Origin: Armatimonadota bacterium
GTDB taxonomy: Bacteria; Armatimonadota; JAAZEB01
DNA length: 49,976 bases
Assembly (NCBI GenBank): GCA_012512265.1
Contig: JAAZEM010000028.1
Coordinates: 1-49,976, forward strand
Reading direction: 5' to 3'
Positions 9,714 to 18,300 of the stretch are shown here, piece by piece. Every line of letters starts with the position of its first letter. The first letter of the stretch is position 1. The position numbers and the translations under genes were made by a program. The notes beneath the pieces were generated by a model. The model had not been told where the DNA came from. It saw only the letters and a list, made by a program, of their open reading frames with translations, and made no database searches.

Positions 9714-9742
9714 AGTATAGCAAGGATTGCTCCCGCCCGCAA
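9714..9742 (-). promoter_or_regulatory. Sigma70-type promoter of the glycosidase-like gene
   Basis: Read on the minus strand: TTGCGG, 17-nt spacer, TATACT, with an extended -10 TGC. Transcription would begin near 9707, giving a leader of about 50 nt. Confidence 0.6.
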
Positions 9743-9784
9743 GGGAGGCACCCGCGGTGGGGGTTTTCGGGATAAGCCCGCACG

Positions 9785-9931
9785 CGCGGACCTCGAAGCT
9801 CCGCGCTGCTTCCTGGCAAAGTCCCTTCGGGGCTTCCCCCCCAGCCCCTGCCGTTCTCAGGCACCCGGGTGTGTTGCCAACCCCAGCCCGGCAGGGCTTC
9901 GCTCGCAAGCAGCGCGGTGATTTATCGCCGC
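9785..9931 (+). repeat. REP/BIME-like intergenic repeat, copy A
   Basis: Two REP-like half units in inverted orientation. The right half has AGCCCGGCAGGGCTTCGCTC, then AAGCAGCGCGG and the GCGGTGAT/ATCGCCGC hairpin. The left half, read on the minus strand, has AAGCCCCGAAGGGACTTTGC, then AAGCAGCGCGG and a hairpin closing on TCCGCGC. It lies between the glycosidase-like gene and the LEA-like miniprotein. The core is nearly identical to copy B. Confidence 0.8.
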
Positions 9932-10149
9932 ACGCCTGGTTGCGCGTCCCCCGCGCGTGGGCGAGGGCGGGGGCCCCGCGCTTCCATGTTTGGGCTGGTC
10001 TCCATTCCGCCGCCGGACCCGATTGGGTCGCGCCATGCTCGCGCCGTTTCACGCGCGGTGTCGTGTGGAAAGAGAGGCAGCGGAGAAGCATTGCGCTGCC
10101 GTGCAGTCTCGACGCCACGGCCGGCTGCGGTGCAGAGAGGGAAGGATCA
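9932..10149 (+). other. Leader region of LEA-like gene, no gene seen
   Basis: With the promoter and repeat copy A this completes a 494-nt gap. No conserved frame is supported here. The gene at 10150 has a good ribosome-binding site (GAGGGAAGGA) but no recognisable sigma70 or sigmaB-type promoter. Confidence 0.4.
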
Positions 10150-10326
10150 ATGCGCAAGAAGGAGGAAAAGAAGAGGCTTCACGAGCAGATGCGCGAAGCG
10201 GGCGAGATGCTGGGCCAGGCTCGGAAGGAAGAGCTGGGCCACGAAGGCTACGAAGAGTTGGGCCATAAGGGGGGCCAGCGCGTCCGCGAGCTGATCGATA
10301 AAGGGAAGCAGCACGAGCGCGAGTAG
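10150..10326 (+). CDS. Group 1 LEA (Em-like) hydrophilic miniprotein
   Basis: 58-aa, extremely hydrophilic protein rich in Lys, Glu, Arg and Gly. Residues 24-42 read ARKEELGHEGYEELGHKGG, a close match to the repeat of group 1 late-embryogenesis-abundant (Em, LEA_5) proteins, whose plant form is of the type TRKEQLGTEGYQEMGRKGG. Some bacterial stress proteins such as GsiB carry related motifs. Only one motif copy is present, flanked by charged helices. LEA proteins protect cells under desiccation or osmotic stress, so a stress role is likely but inferred. The ATG at 10150 follows GAGGGAAGGA; upstream in-frame sequence is repeat-derived and was excluded. Confidence 0.8.
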   Translation: MRKKEEKKRLHEQMREAGEMLGQARKEELGHEGYEELGHKGGQRVRELIDKGKQHERE

Positions 10327-10343
10327 TTGGTCACGGCGCGGCT

Positions 10344-10374
10344 CCTCCACGGCGGCCAATAGCCGCCGTGGAGG
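10344..10374. terminator. Strong bidirectional terminator hairpin
   Basis: CCTCCACGGCGGC at 10344-10356 pairs perfectly with 10362-10374 over a CAATA loop (13 bp). It lies between the convergent LEA-like gene and the SDR gene. Confidence 0.75.
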
Positions 10375-10415
10375 CTGCATCCCGGATGCCCGCCCGGCCG
10401 GCGCTGCCGCGGGTC

Positions 10416-11198
10416 TCAGCCGACGACGAGCGATTCCCCGCCGTCAATCCACACCTCGGTGCCGGTGATGTGACTGGACGCCTCCGATGCCAGGAAGAGC
10501 GCCAGCTGCGCCACCTGCTTCGTCGTGCCCGGCGCGCCGTGCGTCAGCGGGATCTTTCCCTCTGGATACTCGATGGGCGTGCCCACCCCTTCCAGATCCC
10601 GCTGCTCGGTACTCTCACCGATATCCGTCCGGATGGCGCCCGGGCAGATCACGTTCACCCGCACCCGATGTGGGGCCAACTCCGCGGCAACCATCTTCGC
10701 GAAAGCCACCTGCCCCGCCTTCGAGCAGGAGTAGGCAGTCGCGCCGGTGTTGCTGAAGACGCGGGTACCGTTCACCGAGGAGGTGATGATCACCGATCCG
10801 CCGTTCTGCTTCAGGTAGGGCACGGCGTATTTCACCGTGAGGAAGGTCCCGGTCAGGTTGATGGAGAGCGTGCGGTTCCACTCCTCGGGCGACAGCGCAT
10901 CCAGGGGCGCCCACACGCCGTTGATCCCCGCGTTGGCGAAGACGATATCGAGCCGGCCCCAGCGATCCGTGAGCTCCCGGATGGCGCTCTCCATCTCGCC
11001 CGGATGAGAGACGTCTGCCACGAGCGCCATGGCTTCCCCACCACTTTGCTCGATCCGGCCCACCACCGCCTGCAGCTTCTCGTGTGTCCGGTCGAGCGCC
11101 CCAACGCGCGCGCCCTCGCGCGCGAAGAGAACCGCCGAGGCCTCGCCAATTCCAGAGCCCGCCCCCGTGACGAGGGCCACCTTGCCAGCTAGCTGCAT
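10416..11198 (-). CDS. SDR-family NAD(P)-dependent oxidoreductase
   Basis: 260-aa classical short-chain dehydrogenase. The cofactor motif is TGAGSGIG (11-18), acid D at the end of beta2 (ALDRT) suggests NAD preference, and NAG is present (FANAG). The catalytic triad is Ser in ITSSVNG with YSCSK, and the family C-terminus ITGTEVWIDGG is present. The start at 11198 is set by a GGAGGGAGAGAGG ribosome-binding site directly upstream; the frame stays open further but that extension is not gene-like. A promoter sits at 11239-11266. Substrate unknown; such enzymes act on sugars, steroids or hydroxy acids. Confidence 0.93.
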   Translation of the reverse strand: MQLAGKVALVTGAGSGIGEASAVLFAREGARVGALDRTHEKLQAVVGRIEQSGGEAMALVADVSHPGEMESAIRELTDRWGRLDIVFANAGINGVWAPLDALSPEEWNRTLSINLTGTFLTVKYAVPYLKQNGGSVIITSSVNGTRVFSNTGATAYSCSKAGQVAFAKMVAAELAPHRVRVNVICPGAIRTDIGESTEQRDLEGVGTPIEYPEGKIPLTHGAPGTTKQVAQLALFLASEASSHITGTEVWIDGGESLVVG

Positions 11199-11238
11199 CC
11201 TCTCTCCCTCCATCGCCGCCACCCGCGCTCGATAGGGA

Positions 11239-11266
11239 GTTATACCGCCGGTTGACCCACTTTCAA
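11239..11266 (-). promoter_or_regulatory. Sigma70-type promoter of the SDR gene
   Basis: Minus strand: TTGAAA, 16-nt spacer, TATAAC. The start of transcription would lie near 11232, about 34 nt before the SDR ATG. Confidence 0.55.
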
Positions 11267-11374
11267 ACCGCCTGCCCTCCGCCACCTCGCATAGGAACCG
11301 GGCGCCGCAACCGCGAAAGAATGAAACAAGCATGTCCCCTGACAGCCATCGATGAGAGGAAAGACCATCACCAA

Positions 11375-11713
11375 ATGCCATCCTACGAGGAGCTCAAGAA
11401 CGAGCTGTGCGGCTTCCTGGTCACCCAGCACAACGCGATGATCCACGCCTTCGGCGCTGCCGATAAGGAGGACAAGGAGCTGGGGCCAGTGCGCGATTTC
11501 CGGCTGACCTTCCGCGTCGCCGAGCGCGCTGATTTTGACCGTGTTCACGCGTCTCTGCGCGGCTACCTGACGGAGAACTATCCCTCGGCCTTCCTCACGG
11601 CCTACAGCGCCGCGGAGAAGGATGACAAGGAGGGAGGCCGGGTCCGCGAGTTTCGGATCACCATTCGAGTACCGCTCCTCGCCGGCGAGGAAGCGCCCGC
11701 GGAGGGTGCGTAG
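11375..11713 (+). CDS. Uncharacterised 112-aa protein with internal duplication
   Basis: Family not recognised. Two copies of a 23-residue block occur at 26-48 and 77-99. Each begins Phe/Tyr-x-Ala-Ala, continues Asp/Glu-Lys-acid-Asp-Lys-Glu, and ends Val-Arg-acid-Phe-Arg-x-Thr-x-Arg-Val. The pattern suggests two alpha/beta half domains or an intramolecular dimer. It is soluble with no signal peptide. The start at MPSYEEL is chosen by where protein-like sequence begins; GAGGAAAG lies about 12 nt upstream, and an earlier ATG at 11321 is possible. An 11-bp stem after the gene may terminate it. Confidence 0.65.
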   Translation: MPSYEELKNELCGFLVTQHNAMIHAFGAADKEDKELGPVRDFRLTFRVAERADFDRVHASLRGYLTENYPSAFLTAYSAAEKDDKEGGRVREFRITIRVPLLAGEEAPAEGA

Positions 11714-11737
11714 CCCACGCCAGCACAGCTATTGTCC

Positions 11738-11790
11738 CGCGACAACGGCTCCCCACCACACCGGCGAGGCCCCGGGGACCCGTTGTCGCG
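11738..11790 (+). terminator. Stem-loop downstream of the 112-aa gene
   Basis: CGCGACAACGG (11738-11748) and CCGTTGTCGCG (11780-11790) form an 11-bp perfect stem around a 31-nt GC-rich loop, 25 nt after the stop codon. No T run, so termination is a guess. Confidence 0.5.
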
Positions 11791-12059
11791 TCTCTCAGCT
11801 ACCCGCGGGCTCCGATGAGGCGGCAGACGAACGGCGCCCCCTTCCTCATCCAGATCCTCCCCGTTTCCCCAGATCCCCGTGACCATCGTTTGGTCTTTGG
11901 CACGGTCCCTGCACCCAGGGCGGGCTAGGCCCGCCTACCGTGGCTCTCTCGTTGCACGCCCAGTGGCCAGGGCGCAGGCAATGCCACCCTGCCAGGCCTG
12001 GCGTATTGGGCATCGGCGGGCCCTTCCCATGTGCCTGTAAATGATTGGGAGGAGGGGGC
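11791..12059. other. Structured intergenic region, no gene seen
   Basis: Together with the stem-loop before it this is a 346-nt gap. It holds a GGCGGGC-TAG-GCCCGCC hairpin at 11919-11935 and a CCAGGCCTGG palindrome near 11994. No clear promoter; GGGAGGAGGGGG at 12047-12058 is the ribosome-binding site of the next gene. Confidence 0.4.
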
Positions 12060-12698
12060 ATGAGGAAAGCGATTGCGGTTGTAACGGTTGCTCTTCTTGG
12101 TGCGGCGGCGCTCTATGCCGGACAGGCGATGAGGGAGGACTCTCGCCCTGCGGCCCAACGCTGGCAAGCGGTGACCGGCACCGTGCAGGCAGCGCCCGAG
12201 GGACGCTCTTTCGTGATCCTCTCGCAGCGCGATGGCCGGTTCACCGTCAACGCCCGCAACGCCACGATCCGCCAGCTTGGCCGCGTGGTGAACTTCGACG
12301 CGGTGAAGCCCGGTCAGGTAGTCACAGCTTTCGGGACGCGCACGGCGGGACAGATCACTGCCGAGGAGGTGTGCATCTGCCCCACCACCCCCGAGCCGGG
12401 GCGCGTGGCGGGTTTCCGCAACACCAACCTGGGCATCACCGGCACGGTGACCGCGATCGCAAGCGGGCGAAAGCTGACGGTCCAGTCGCGGCGCGATGGG
12501 CTCTTCACCGTAGACGCCAGCCGGGCACAGGTCCGTCGCTATGGCGACCCCGCTGCCTTCGATGAGATCACGCCCGGGCTTGTGATCCGTGCCTGGGGTG
12601 CCAGCACCGGCACGCGCCAGATCCGGGCGGATGAGGTCTGCATCTGCCCCGCGCGCCTGCCCTCCCAGGGCACAGCGGTCGAAGAACCGACCAAATAG
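12060..12698 (+). CDS. Exported protein with two DUF5666-like beta domains
   Basis: 212-aa protein with an N-terminal signal or anchor (about 3-21, AIAVVTVALLGAAALYA). Two tandem OB-like domains follow (about 38-109 and 126-197). Each begins with a TGTV strand, contains SQRDGRFTV or SRRDGLFTV, then GQVVTAFG or GLVIRAWG, and ends with EEVCICP or DEVCICP. The DUF5666 assignment rests on this pattern. The repeated Cys-Ile-Cys pair is unusual and could bind metal or form disulphides. The start at 12060 is fixed by a very strong GGGAGGAGGGGG site. Confidence 0.75.
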   Translation: MRKAIAVVTVALLGAAALYAGQAMREDSRPAAQRWQAVTGTVQAAPEGRSFVILSQRDGRFTVNARNATIRQLGRVVNFDAVKPGQVVTAFGTRTAGQITAEEVCICPTTPEPGRVAGFRNTNLGITGTVTAIASGRKLTVQSRRDGLFTVDASRAQVRRYGDPAAFDEITPGLVIRAWGASTGTRQIRADEVCICPARLPSQGTAVEEPTK

Positions 12699-12735
12699 AC
12701 GCAGCTCATGCCAGGCGCGCCTGCCCCTCTCGCCC

Positions 12736-12892
12736 GAAGTATTCACCAGAATACTTCAAAAGAAGTCTCTTGCCTGGTGGCACGCTGTTGCCGCCACGAG
12801 CGTCCGGTGGCAGAGTGTTTTCGAGGGCAGTGCCCGCGAAGCCGCGCCACACTCGGCAGAGAGACTTCTTTTCATTATTCTAACGAATAATG
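12736..12892. other. Compact structured element: hairpin, three-way junction, hairpin
   Basis: Contiguous inverted repeats seen directly. 12736-12757: GAAGTATTC-ACCA-GAATACTTC. 12758-12770 (AAAAGAAGTCTCT) pairs with 12860-12872 over 13 bp, extended by TGCC 12771-12774 with GGCA 12855-12858 across a bulged G. Inside lie a hairpin at 12775-12796 (TGGTGGCA/TGCCGCCA, one G.U) and a branched hairpin at 12813-12854 (GAGTGT/ACACTC, TTCG/CGAA, GGGC/GCCC). 12873-12892: CATTATTC-TAAC-GAATAATG. Only about 16 nt (12797-12812) stay unpaired outside loops. It fills the space between two convergent genes. It may be a bidirectional terminator, a structured RNA or a small mobile element. Confidence 0.7.
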
Positions 12893-12897
12893 CGGGC

Positions 12898-14661
12898 TCA
12901 GGCGGGCGCGGGCTCGTCCGAAAGCGTCGCCGGGAGAGTGACGAGGAAGGCGCTCCCCTTCCCCGGCGCGCTCTCTACCGTGATAGTGCCGCCGTGCGCC
13001 TCCACGGCTTCACGGGCGATGGCGAGGCCGAGGCCGGTGCCCCCCTGGGCACGCGACCGCGCCTTATCGACGCGATAGAAGCGCTCGAAGAGACGCGCCT
13101 GATCCGCCTCCGGAATCCCCACGCCGGTATCGGAGACCCGGATGCAGACGTGCTCCCCATCCTGGAACGCGGACACGCGGATCTCGCCGCCGTCCGGGGT
13201 GTACTTGATGGCGTTATCCAGGAGATTCGCTAGAACCTGGATCAACTGGGTGTAATCCGCGGGCACCGCCAGCCCCTCCGGAATGTCGGCCTGAATATCG
13301 AGCTCTCGCACGGCGAGCAGCGGTGAAGCGAGCGCGAGTACGTCTTGCCACGCGCCGGCGAGATCGACCAGGCTCTTCTTCACCGGGCCGGTGGCCTCCA
13401 GGCGAGAGAGGTCCAGCAGGTTCGTCAGGAGGGAGGAGAGGCGCGCCGTCTCGCGCGATAGCGTCTCGAGGAAGCGGTCGCGAGCGCCGGGGTCATCCTT
13501 GGCGCCATCAATGAGCGTGTCGACGGTTGCCTGGAGCGAGGCGACGGGCGTGCGGAGTTCATGGCTGGCGTTGGCGATGAACTCGCGCTGCAGCTCAACA
13601 GCGCGGCGCATCTCGGTGCGGTCCTGCACGAGGACGATCGCGCCCTGGGTCAGCCCCTCGGCGTCGCGAAACGGGGAGGCGTGCACGCCCAGCACCATCG
13701 GCTGCGGGTGATGGAGCCGGACCTCCTCCTCCACCGTCTCGCCCGCGAGAGCCCGGGTCACCGCGCGCTGAAGGTCCGGGTTGAACGTCGGGCCATACAC
13801 CTGCTGCCCGAGCATGGAGCCCCCGGGGATGCCAAGGAGGCGCTCGCAGGCCGGGTTGACGACGCCGATTCGCCCGCGCGTATCAGTCACGATGATACCG
13901 TCGGCCATCTGCGCCAGCACAGTTTCCAGCTTCCCCTTCTCTTCAGCGAGGGCGTTCATCGCCTGGCGGATGCGCTCCGCCATGTCGTTGAAGCTGGCCG
14001 CCAGGTCGGCCACTTCGTCGTTTCCGGCCACTCCCACCTGCTGGTCGAGGTCGCCTTCGGCCATTCGCCGGGCCATCCGGCTCATGCGCACCAGCGGCGC
14101 GGTGATCCCGGAGGAGAGGGAGAGGCTAATGAGGCCGACAAGCCCGAGGGCCACGAGGAGCGCCATCGCCGTTGCTGCGTGGATCCGGGCCATGATCTGC
14201 TCCAGACCGGTGCTGGGAGAGGAGACGGTGAGGAGATAGGCCTCATCCCCCACCTCGACGGGCACGGTGATGTGCAGCCTGCTCGGGCCGTGCGCGGTGC
14301 TATGGCACGCCCGGCACTGGAACCGCGCCGGTGCGCAAGGTTGCTGCGCGCTGACCAGCCCGGTTGCTTCCTGCGCGGTGTCTACGATGCGCCGGCCATC
14401 CAGGGCGGTGAGCACGACACGGGTACGCAGGCACTGAGAGAGCCGCCGGCAGAGGCAGGCAAACTCCACATCCGGAGACCCAAGCCCCGCGGCGGCGCTC
14501 AGATTGCTCTTGATCAGGGTGGCGTGCGCCTTGAGCACCTGGAGGCGCTCGTCCACATAGCTCCGCTCCACGGCGCGAAGCAATACGGCGCTGAGCGCCG
14601 TGGTAGAGAGCAGCGTCACCGCGCAATAGGTGAGCATGAGTCGCCAGCGGATGCTGCGCAT
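12898..14661 (-). CDS. Sensor histidine kinase with CxxCH (putative c-type haem) sensor domain
   Basis: 587-aa kinase of PhoR/ResE layout. TM1 about 9-29; extracytoplasmic domain 30-163; TM2 about 163-183; HAMP about 184-236; PAS about 245-345; HisKA with SHELRTP and His367; HATPase_c with NLLDNAIKYTP, DTGVGI and GTGLGLAI. The sensor domain holds CRACH at 116-120, the CxxCH signature for covalent haem c, plus Cys 69, 71, 77 and 109. If loaded, it would sense redox state or a gas such as O2 or NO; this is inference. The start at 14661 lies four bases after the stop of its partner regulator. Confidence 0.9.
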   Translation of the reverse strand: MRSIRWRLMLTYCAVTLLSTTALSAVLLRAVERSYVDERLQVLKAHATLIKSNLSAAAGLGSPDVEFACLCRRLSQCLRTRVVLTALDGRRIVDTAQEATGLVSAQQPCAPARFQCRACHSTAHGPSRLHITVPVEVGDEAYLLTVSSPSTGLEQIMARIHAATAMALLVALGLVGLISLSLSSGITAPLVRMSRMARRMAEGDLDQQVGVAGNDEVADLAASFNDMAERIRQAMNALAEEKGKLETVLAQMADGIIVTDTRGRIGVVNPACERLLGIPGGSMLGQQVYGPTFNPDLQRAVTRALAGETVEEEVRLHHPQPMVLGVHASPFRDAEGLTQGAIVLVQDRTEMRRAVELQREFIANASHELRTPVASLQATVDTLIDGAKDDPGARDRFLETLSRETARLSSLLTNLLDLSRLEATGPVKKSLVDLAGAWQDVLALASPLLAVRELDIQADIPEGLAVPADYTQLIQVLANLLDNAIKYTPDGGEIRVSAFQDGEHVCIRVSDTGVGIPEADQARLFERFYRVDKARSRAQGGTGLGLAIAREAVEAHGGTITVESAPGKGSAFLVTLPATLSDEPAPA

Positions 14662-14665
14662 CGGG

Positions 14666-15349
14666 TCACTCCACCAGCTTGTAGCCGACGCCATGCACGG
14701 TGAGGATGCGCCGTGGACGGCTGGGATTCTCCTCAATCTTCTCGCGAAGCCACCGGATATGCACATCCACCGTGCGTGGGTCGCGATAGCGCACGCCGTC
14801 CCACACTTCATCCAGCAGCATCTTGCGCGAGACAGCTTCGCCACGGTGAGCCACGAGGATCCTCAATACCTCGAACTCCTTGAGCGTCAGCCGGAGGGAC
14901 TGGCCACAACGGTAGGCCAGGTGTTGCCGCGTGTTGATCTCCAGGTCGCCACTCCGGAGAATGCCGTCGGGTGAAACCTGCTCGGGCTGCACTCGCCGCA
15001 GCACCGCACGAACCCGGGCGATCAGCTCCCGCATGCTGAACGGCTTGGTCACGTAATCATCCGCGCCCACTTCGAGGCCGACGACGCGGTCCACCTCCTC
15101 GCCGCGCGCGGTGAGCATGATGATTGGCACGTTGCTCGTCCGGCGGAGCGTGCGGCATACATCCAGACCGCCCACCCCGGGCAAAAGTAGATCCAGGATC
15201 AGCAGGTCCGGCTTCTCCGCTTCGGCGAGGGCCAGCCCCTGCGTTCCATCGGAAGCAGTAAGAACCTCGAAGCCCTCTTTGGCGAGCGAGTAGGCCACCG
15301 AATCGGCAATGGCCTGCTCGTCCTCGATGATCAACACCTTCTCGGACAT
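14666..15349 (-). CDS. OmpR/PhoB-family response regulator
   Basis: 227-aa regulator. Receiver with acidic residues E9/D10/E11, phospho-acceptor D53 (LILDLLLPG) and YVTKPF. The C-terminal winged helix ends in ILTVHGVGYKLVE. GGAGGGGGG lies just before the ATG. It starts 18 nt after the stop of the giant lyase-like gene and ends four bases before the haem-motif kinase, so all three are probably one transcript. Confidence 0.96.
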   Translation of the reverse strand: MSEKVLIIEDEQAIADSVAYSLAKEGFEVLTASDGTQGLALAEAEKPDLLILDLLLPGVGGLDVCRTLRRTSNVPIIMLTARGEEVDRVVGLEVGADDYVTKPFSMRELIARVRAVLRRVQPEQVSPDGILRSGDLEINTRQHLAYRCGQSLRLTLKEFEVLRILVAHRGEAVSRKMLLDEVWDGVRYRDPRTVDVHIRWLREKIEENPSRPRRILTVHGVGYKLVE

Positions 15350-15367
15350 CTCGCCCCCCTCCGGAGA

Positions 15368-18300
15368 TCACGGAGTGCGGCCTGGGAAGGCATCCGGCAC
15401 GGAGGCCAGCCATGGCTCGTCCAGGCCTTCCACGCGCCACTCTACCGACCGGGGCGCGGTCACCTCCAGAAGCAGCGGTTTCCCGCGCAGTTCCGAGGGC
15501 ACCGGCAGGCGCAGCGGCTCGTCTGGCAGGACGCGCGAGGGCACCTGGCCATCCGCTCCAGTGCCTGCCAGGGGCACCGACCAACGGGCGTGCGCCAACA
15601 GCCGGCCATCTGGAACGCGCAACGCCGCCCCCAGAAGGCCATCACCCTGTCGAGCAATCGTGCCCCGGGCCGCGACCCGCACTTCCCCGCCGGACGGGCC
15701 ACGCAGGTAGAAGCGGAGGCGGGCGTTGGCATGGCGCGGGATCTTCCACTCGTCGGCGCGCAGGTAGGTGTACGGATGGTCGGTAACGACTTCCACCAGG
15801 CCGTCTTCCTCGCACGTGAGGTGCAGCAGGTAGTCGCCCTCCAGGCTTCGCCGGGGGAAGGTCACCTCGCGCGTGGTGAACGCATCACCTTCCAGCAGGT
15901 CGCGCTGGATGATTCGCCCCAGCGGGTCGCGCACCTCCAGGGCCACCCGATACCGCCGGCTTGGGTCGGCTCGCGGCGCGCGCATCCGGCACACCATCAC
16001 CGCCGCCGTGTCGTTTCCTTGGCGATGCACGCGCACCGTCAGCACCCGGTCTTGTCCGCTGAGGTTGCCCACCCCGAGAGCGGTTCCGCGTGCCCAGGCC
16101 GGAAGCTGGCCTCCGGCGGCGGCAATCGCGGGCAGCGCCTGCGTCGCCCGCGGCAAGGAGAGATCGCGCCCGTGAGGCGTCAGGAAAAGCCACAGCATCT
16201 GCTGGAGCGCCGCATCCCATACGGCGGGGCCGACCTCGGACGCCGACGCACGCGATAGCGCCTGGAAAAGGTAGTTCTCTCGCGCCCCGGGCACGCTACG
16301 CACTGGGGACGCGGCCCGCAGGGCGCGCTGCAAAGCCGCCAGCTGCTGTTGGAATTGGGCCTGCAGCTCCGGTCGCTCCATCGCTTCCACCGCTTCGGCC
16401 AGTGCGGCCACCGTCACTCCGGCCTCAGCGAGCTCCACCTCTGGAGGCGGGCGCCGCGCCAGGAGACGCAACAGACCGTCACGATAGACCTGGCGCCCGG
16501 TCGCTGTGTACAGCTCCGCCAGGTGCAGCAGGACTCGGCCGCGCTCCCAGGCGTGGTAGGAGCTAGAGCCGGTCCGGGAAAGGAGCTGCGCGCCCAGGCC
16601 CTCGGCTGTCTGTAGCGAGCGGGCATCGCCCGTGATCCAGTAGTCGTAAAGTAGGCCGGTGATCCCGAGGCTTTCAAAGTCGGGGCGATACCCGAAGTGC
16701 GTGCCCCCGCTCCGAGGGTGCTGGAAAGCGCTCTCCTCGTTGCTCCACCAGGTGCACACCTCGCGCAAATGCAGCACCTGCCGCCGGGCACGCGCCCAGA
16801 TCGCCGGGTCTCCTGTGCGCAAAAAGTGGGTGTAGAGCCCCTCTGCGGCACCGGCCTCCCCATGCAGCCAACATCCGAAGGAGCCGGTGTCGCCATCGTT
16901 CAGCCATCCGGTCTCGCCAGCGCGCTCCTGATCGCCAATCCCCAGCGCCATCTCCCGGTCCAGGATCCACTCCAGGAGCGGGAAGCGCCGCCGGGTCTCT
17001 GCCGCCGTGCTGAAGGCACCAAACACCCCAGTGCGCGCCGCGTGTTCCGGATCCGGCACCACCAGCGGTGGGCATTGTAGCCGGTCGAGCACCAGGGCGG
17101 GGGCTTCCCCGGAGCCAACCCAGAACTCACCATAGGCGCTGAGGCCGAACGGGAAGTCGAACGCCTGCACCCCGGCCGGCGGGATCAGGTAGGCGGCCAT
17201 CTCGCCCGGAGTGACCTCCAGCGCCGAAGGATGGCGGTCTGCCATATGGCTAAACGCCAGAAGGATCGGCGGGCGATCCAGGGCCTGCCAGGTCGCCCAG
17301 CCACCGGCGCGCCCGAAGACACGCGAAGGATCGGCGCCGGGCGCCTCGACAAGGAGGTCTTCCCGCCCGGACCGGAAGGGATCACGGCGCTGGGTGACGC
17401 GAAGGAGTTCGCCTCGACCAAGCGTCGCGGTGACCGGCGCTCCACCGGCGATCCCGATGGCACCCTCCGCCCGGCGTGCCCGGCCCGTGGGCAACACCAA
17501 CGCCAGCGACCGGACCGGCGTAGCCGGCTCAGGAGTGAGGTTCGTGACGGCGAGATCGACCCGCATGCCGGGAATGCCCCGCCAGGCGCGCAGCCGAGCT
17601 TCGTAGCGGAAACGCTGCTGCACGTCTCCATCCGCGGGCGCTAGGTAGCCGCGCACGACCACGACCGCATGCAGCGGCCCATTTCGCTCGACGACAACCT
17701 GCGAGGGCGGCCCGTGAGAGGTGAGGCGCGTTCCATCCAACAGCTCCAGGCGGATCCCGCCTCGCTCCCCTGGCGCGAGGGAATCTCCCCACCGTGGTTC
17801 CGTGAGAAGCGAGAACTCCTTGCCCGAGGCCCGCGCCAGGAGATCCCCGGTATGGAGGAAGACCTCATCGCCCTCCCGGGAGGCAACAGGAAGCAACGGC
17901 GGCGGTGCCGTGGTGGCGCCCGACTCCAGCGTATAGCTCGCCCGCTCTCCCGCAGCCAGGGGCGCCTGGAAGGTCAGCCAGAGACTGCGCACCGATCCGT
18001 CGCGCCGGTCACGGCGCAGCACATCGAACTGAAACGGGACCTCGCTGCCATCGGGGGCACGCAGCCGGAGGGCGTCGGGAGAGAAGACAAGGCCCCGGGC
18101 CAGCGGCACGCTTCCGGAGATGATGGCGGGCGACCATGCGCGCCCGGCCCATTCACGGGCATGTACCGGAACGCTCAACGGGGGGAGATCGGACTGCAAA
18201 CGGGGGGGCACCGGTTCGTCGCGCTCGTCACTATGCTCGCGATACGCGATCAGCCCGCGCACCTGCCGGAAGATCCCCTCGCCTGCCGCCAGCGCGTTCG

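Noticed and set aside
5960-9775. Long plus-strand frames (677 and 582 codons) opposite the DUF6259-type gene
   Set aside because: Antisense shadows; the minus-strand frame has a signal peptide and a recognisable barrel.
12736-12892. IS200/IS605-type ends
   Set aside because: Terminal hairpins suggest this family, but they are perfectly paired without the usual extruded base, and there is no TnpA or TnpB remnant.
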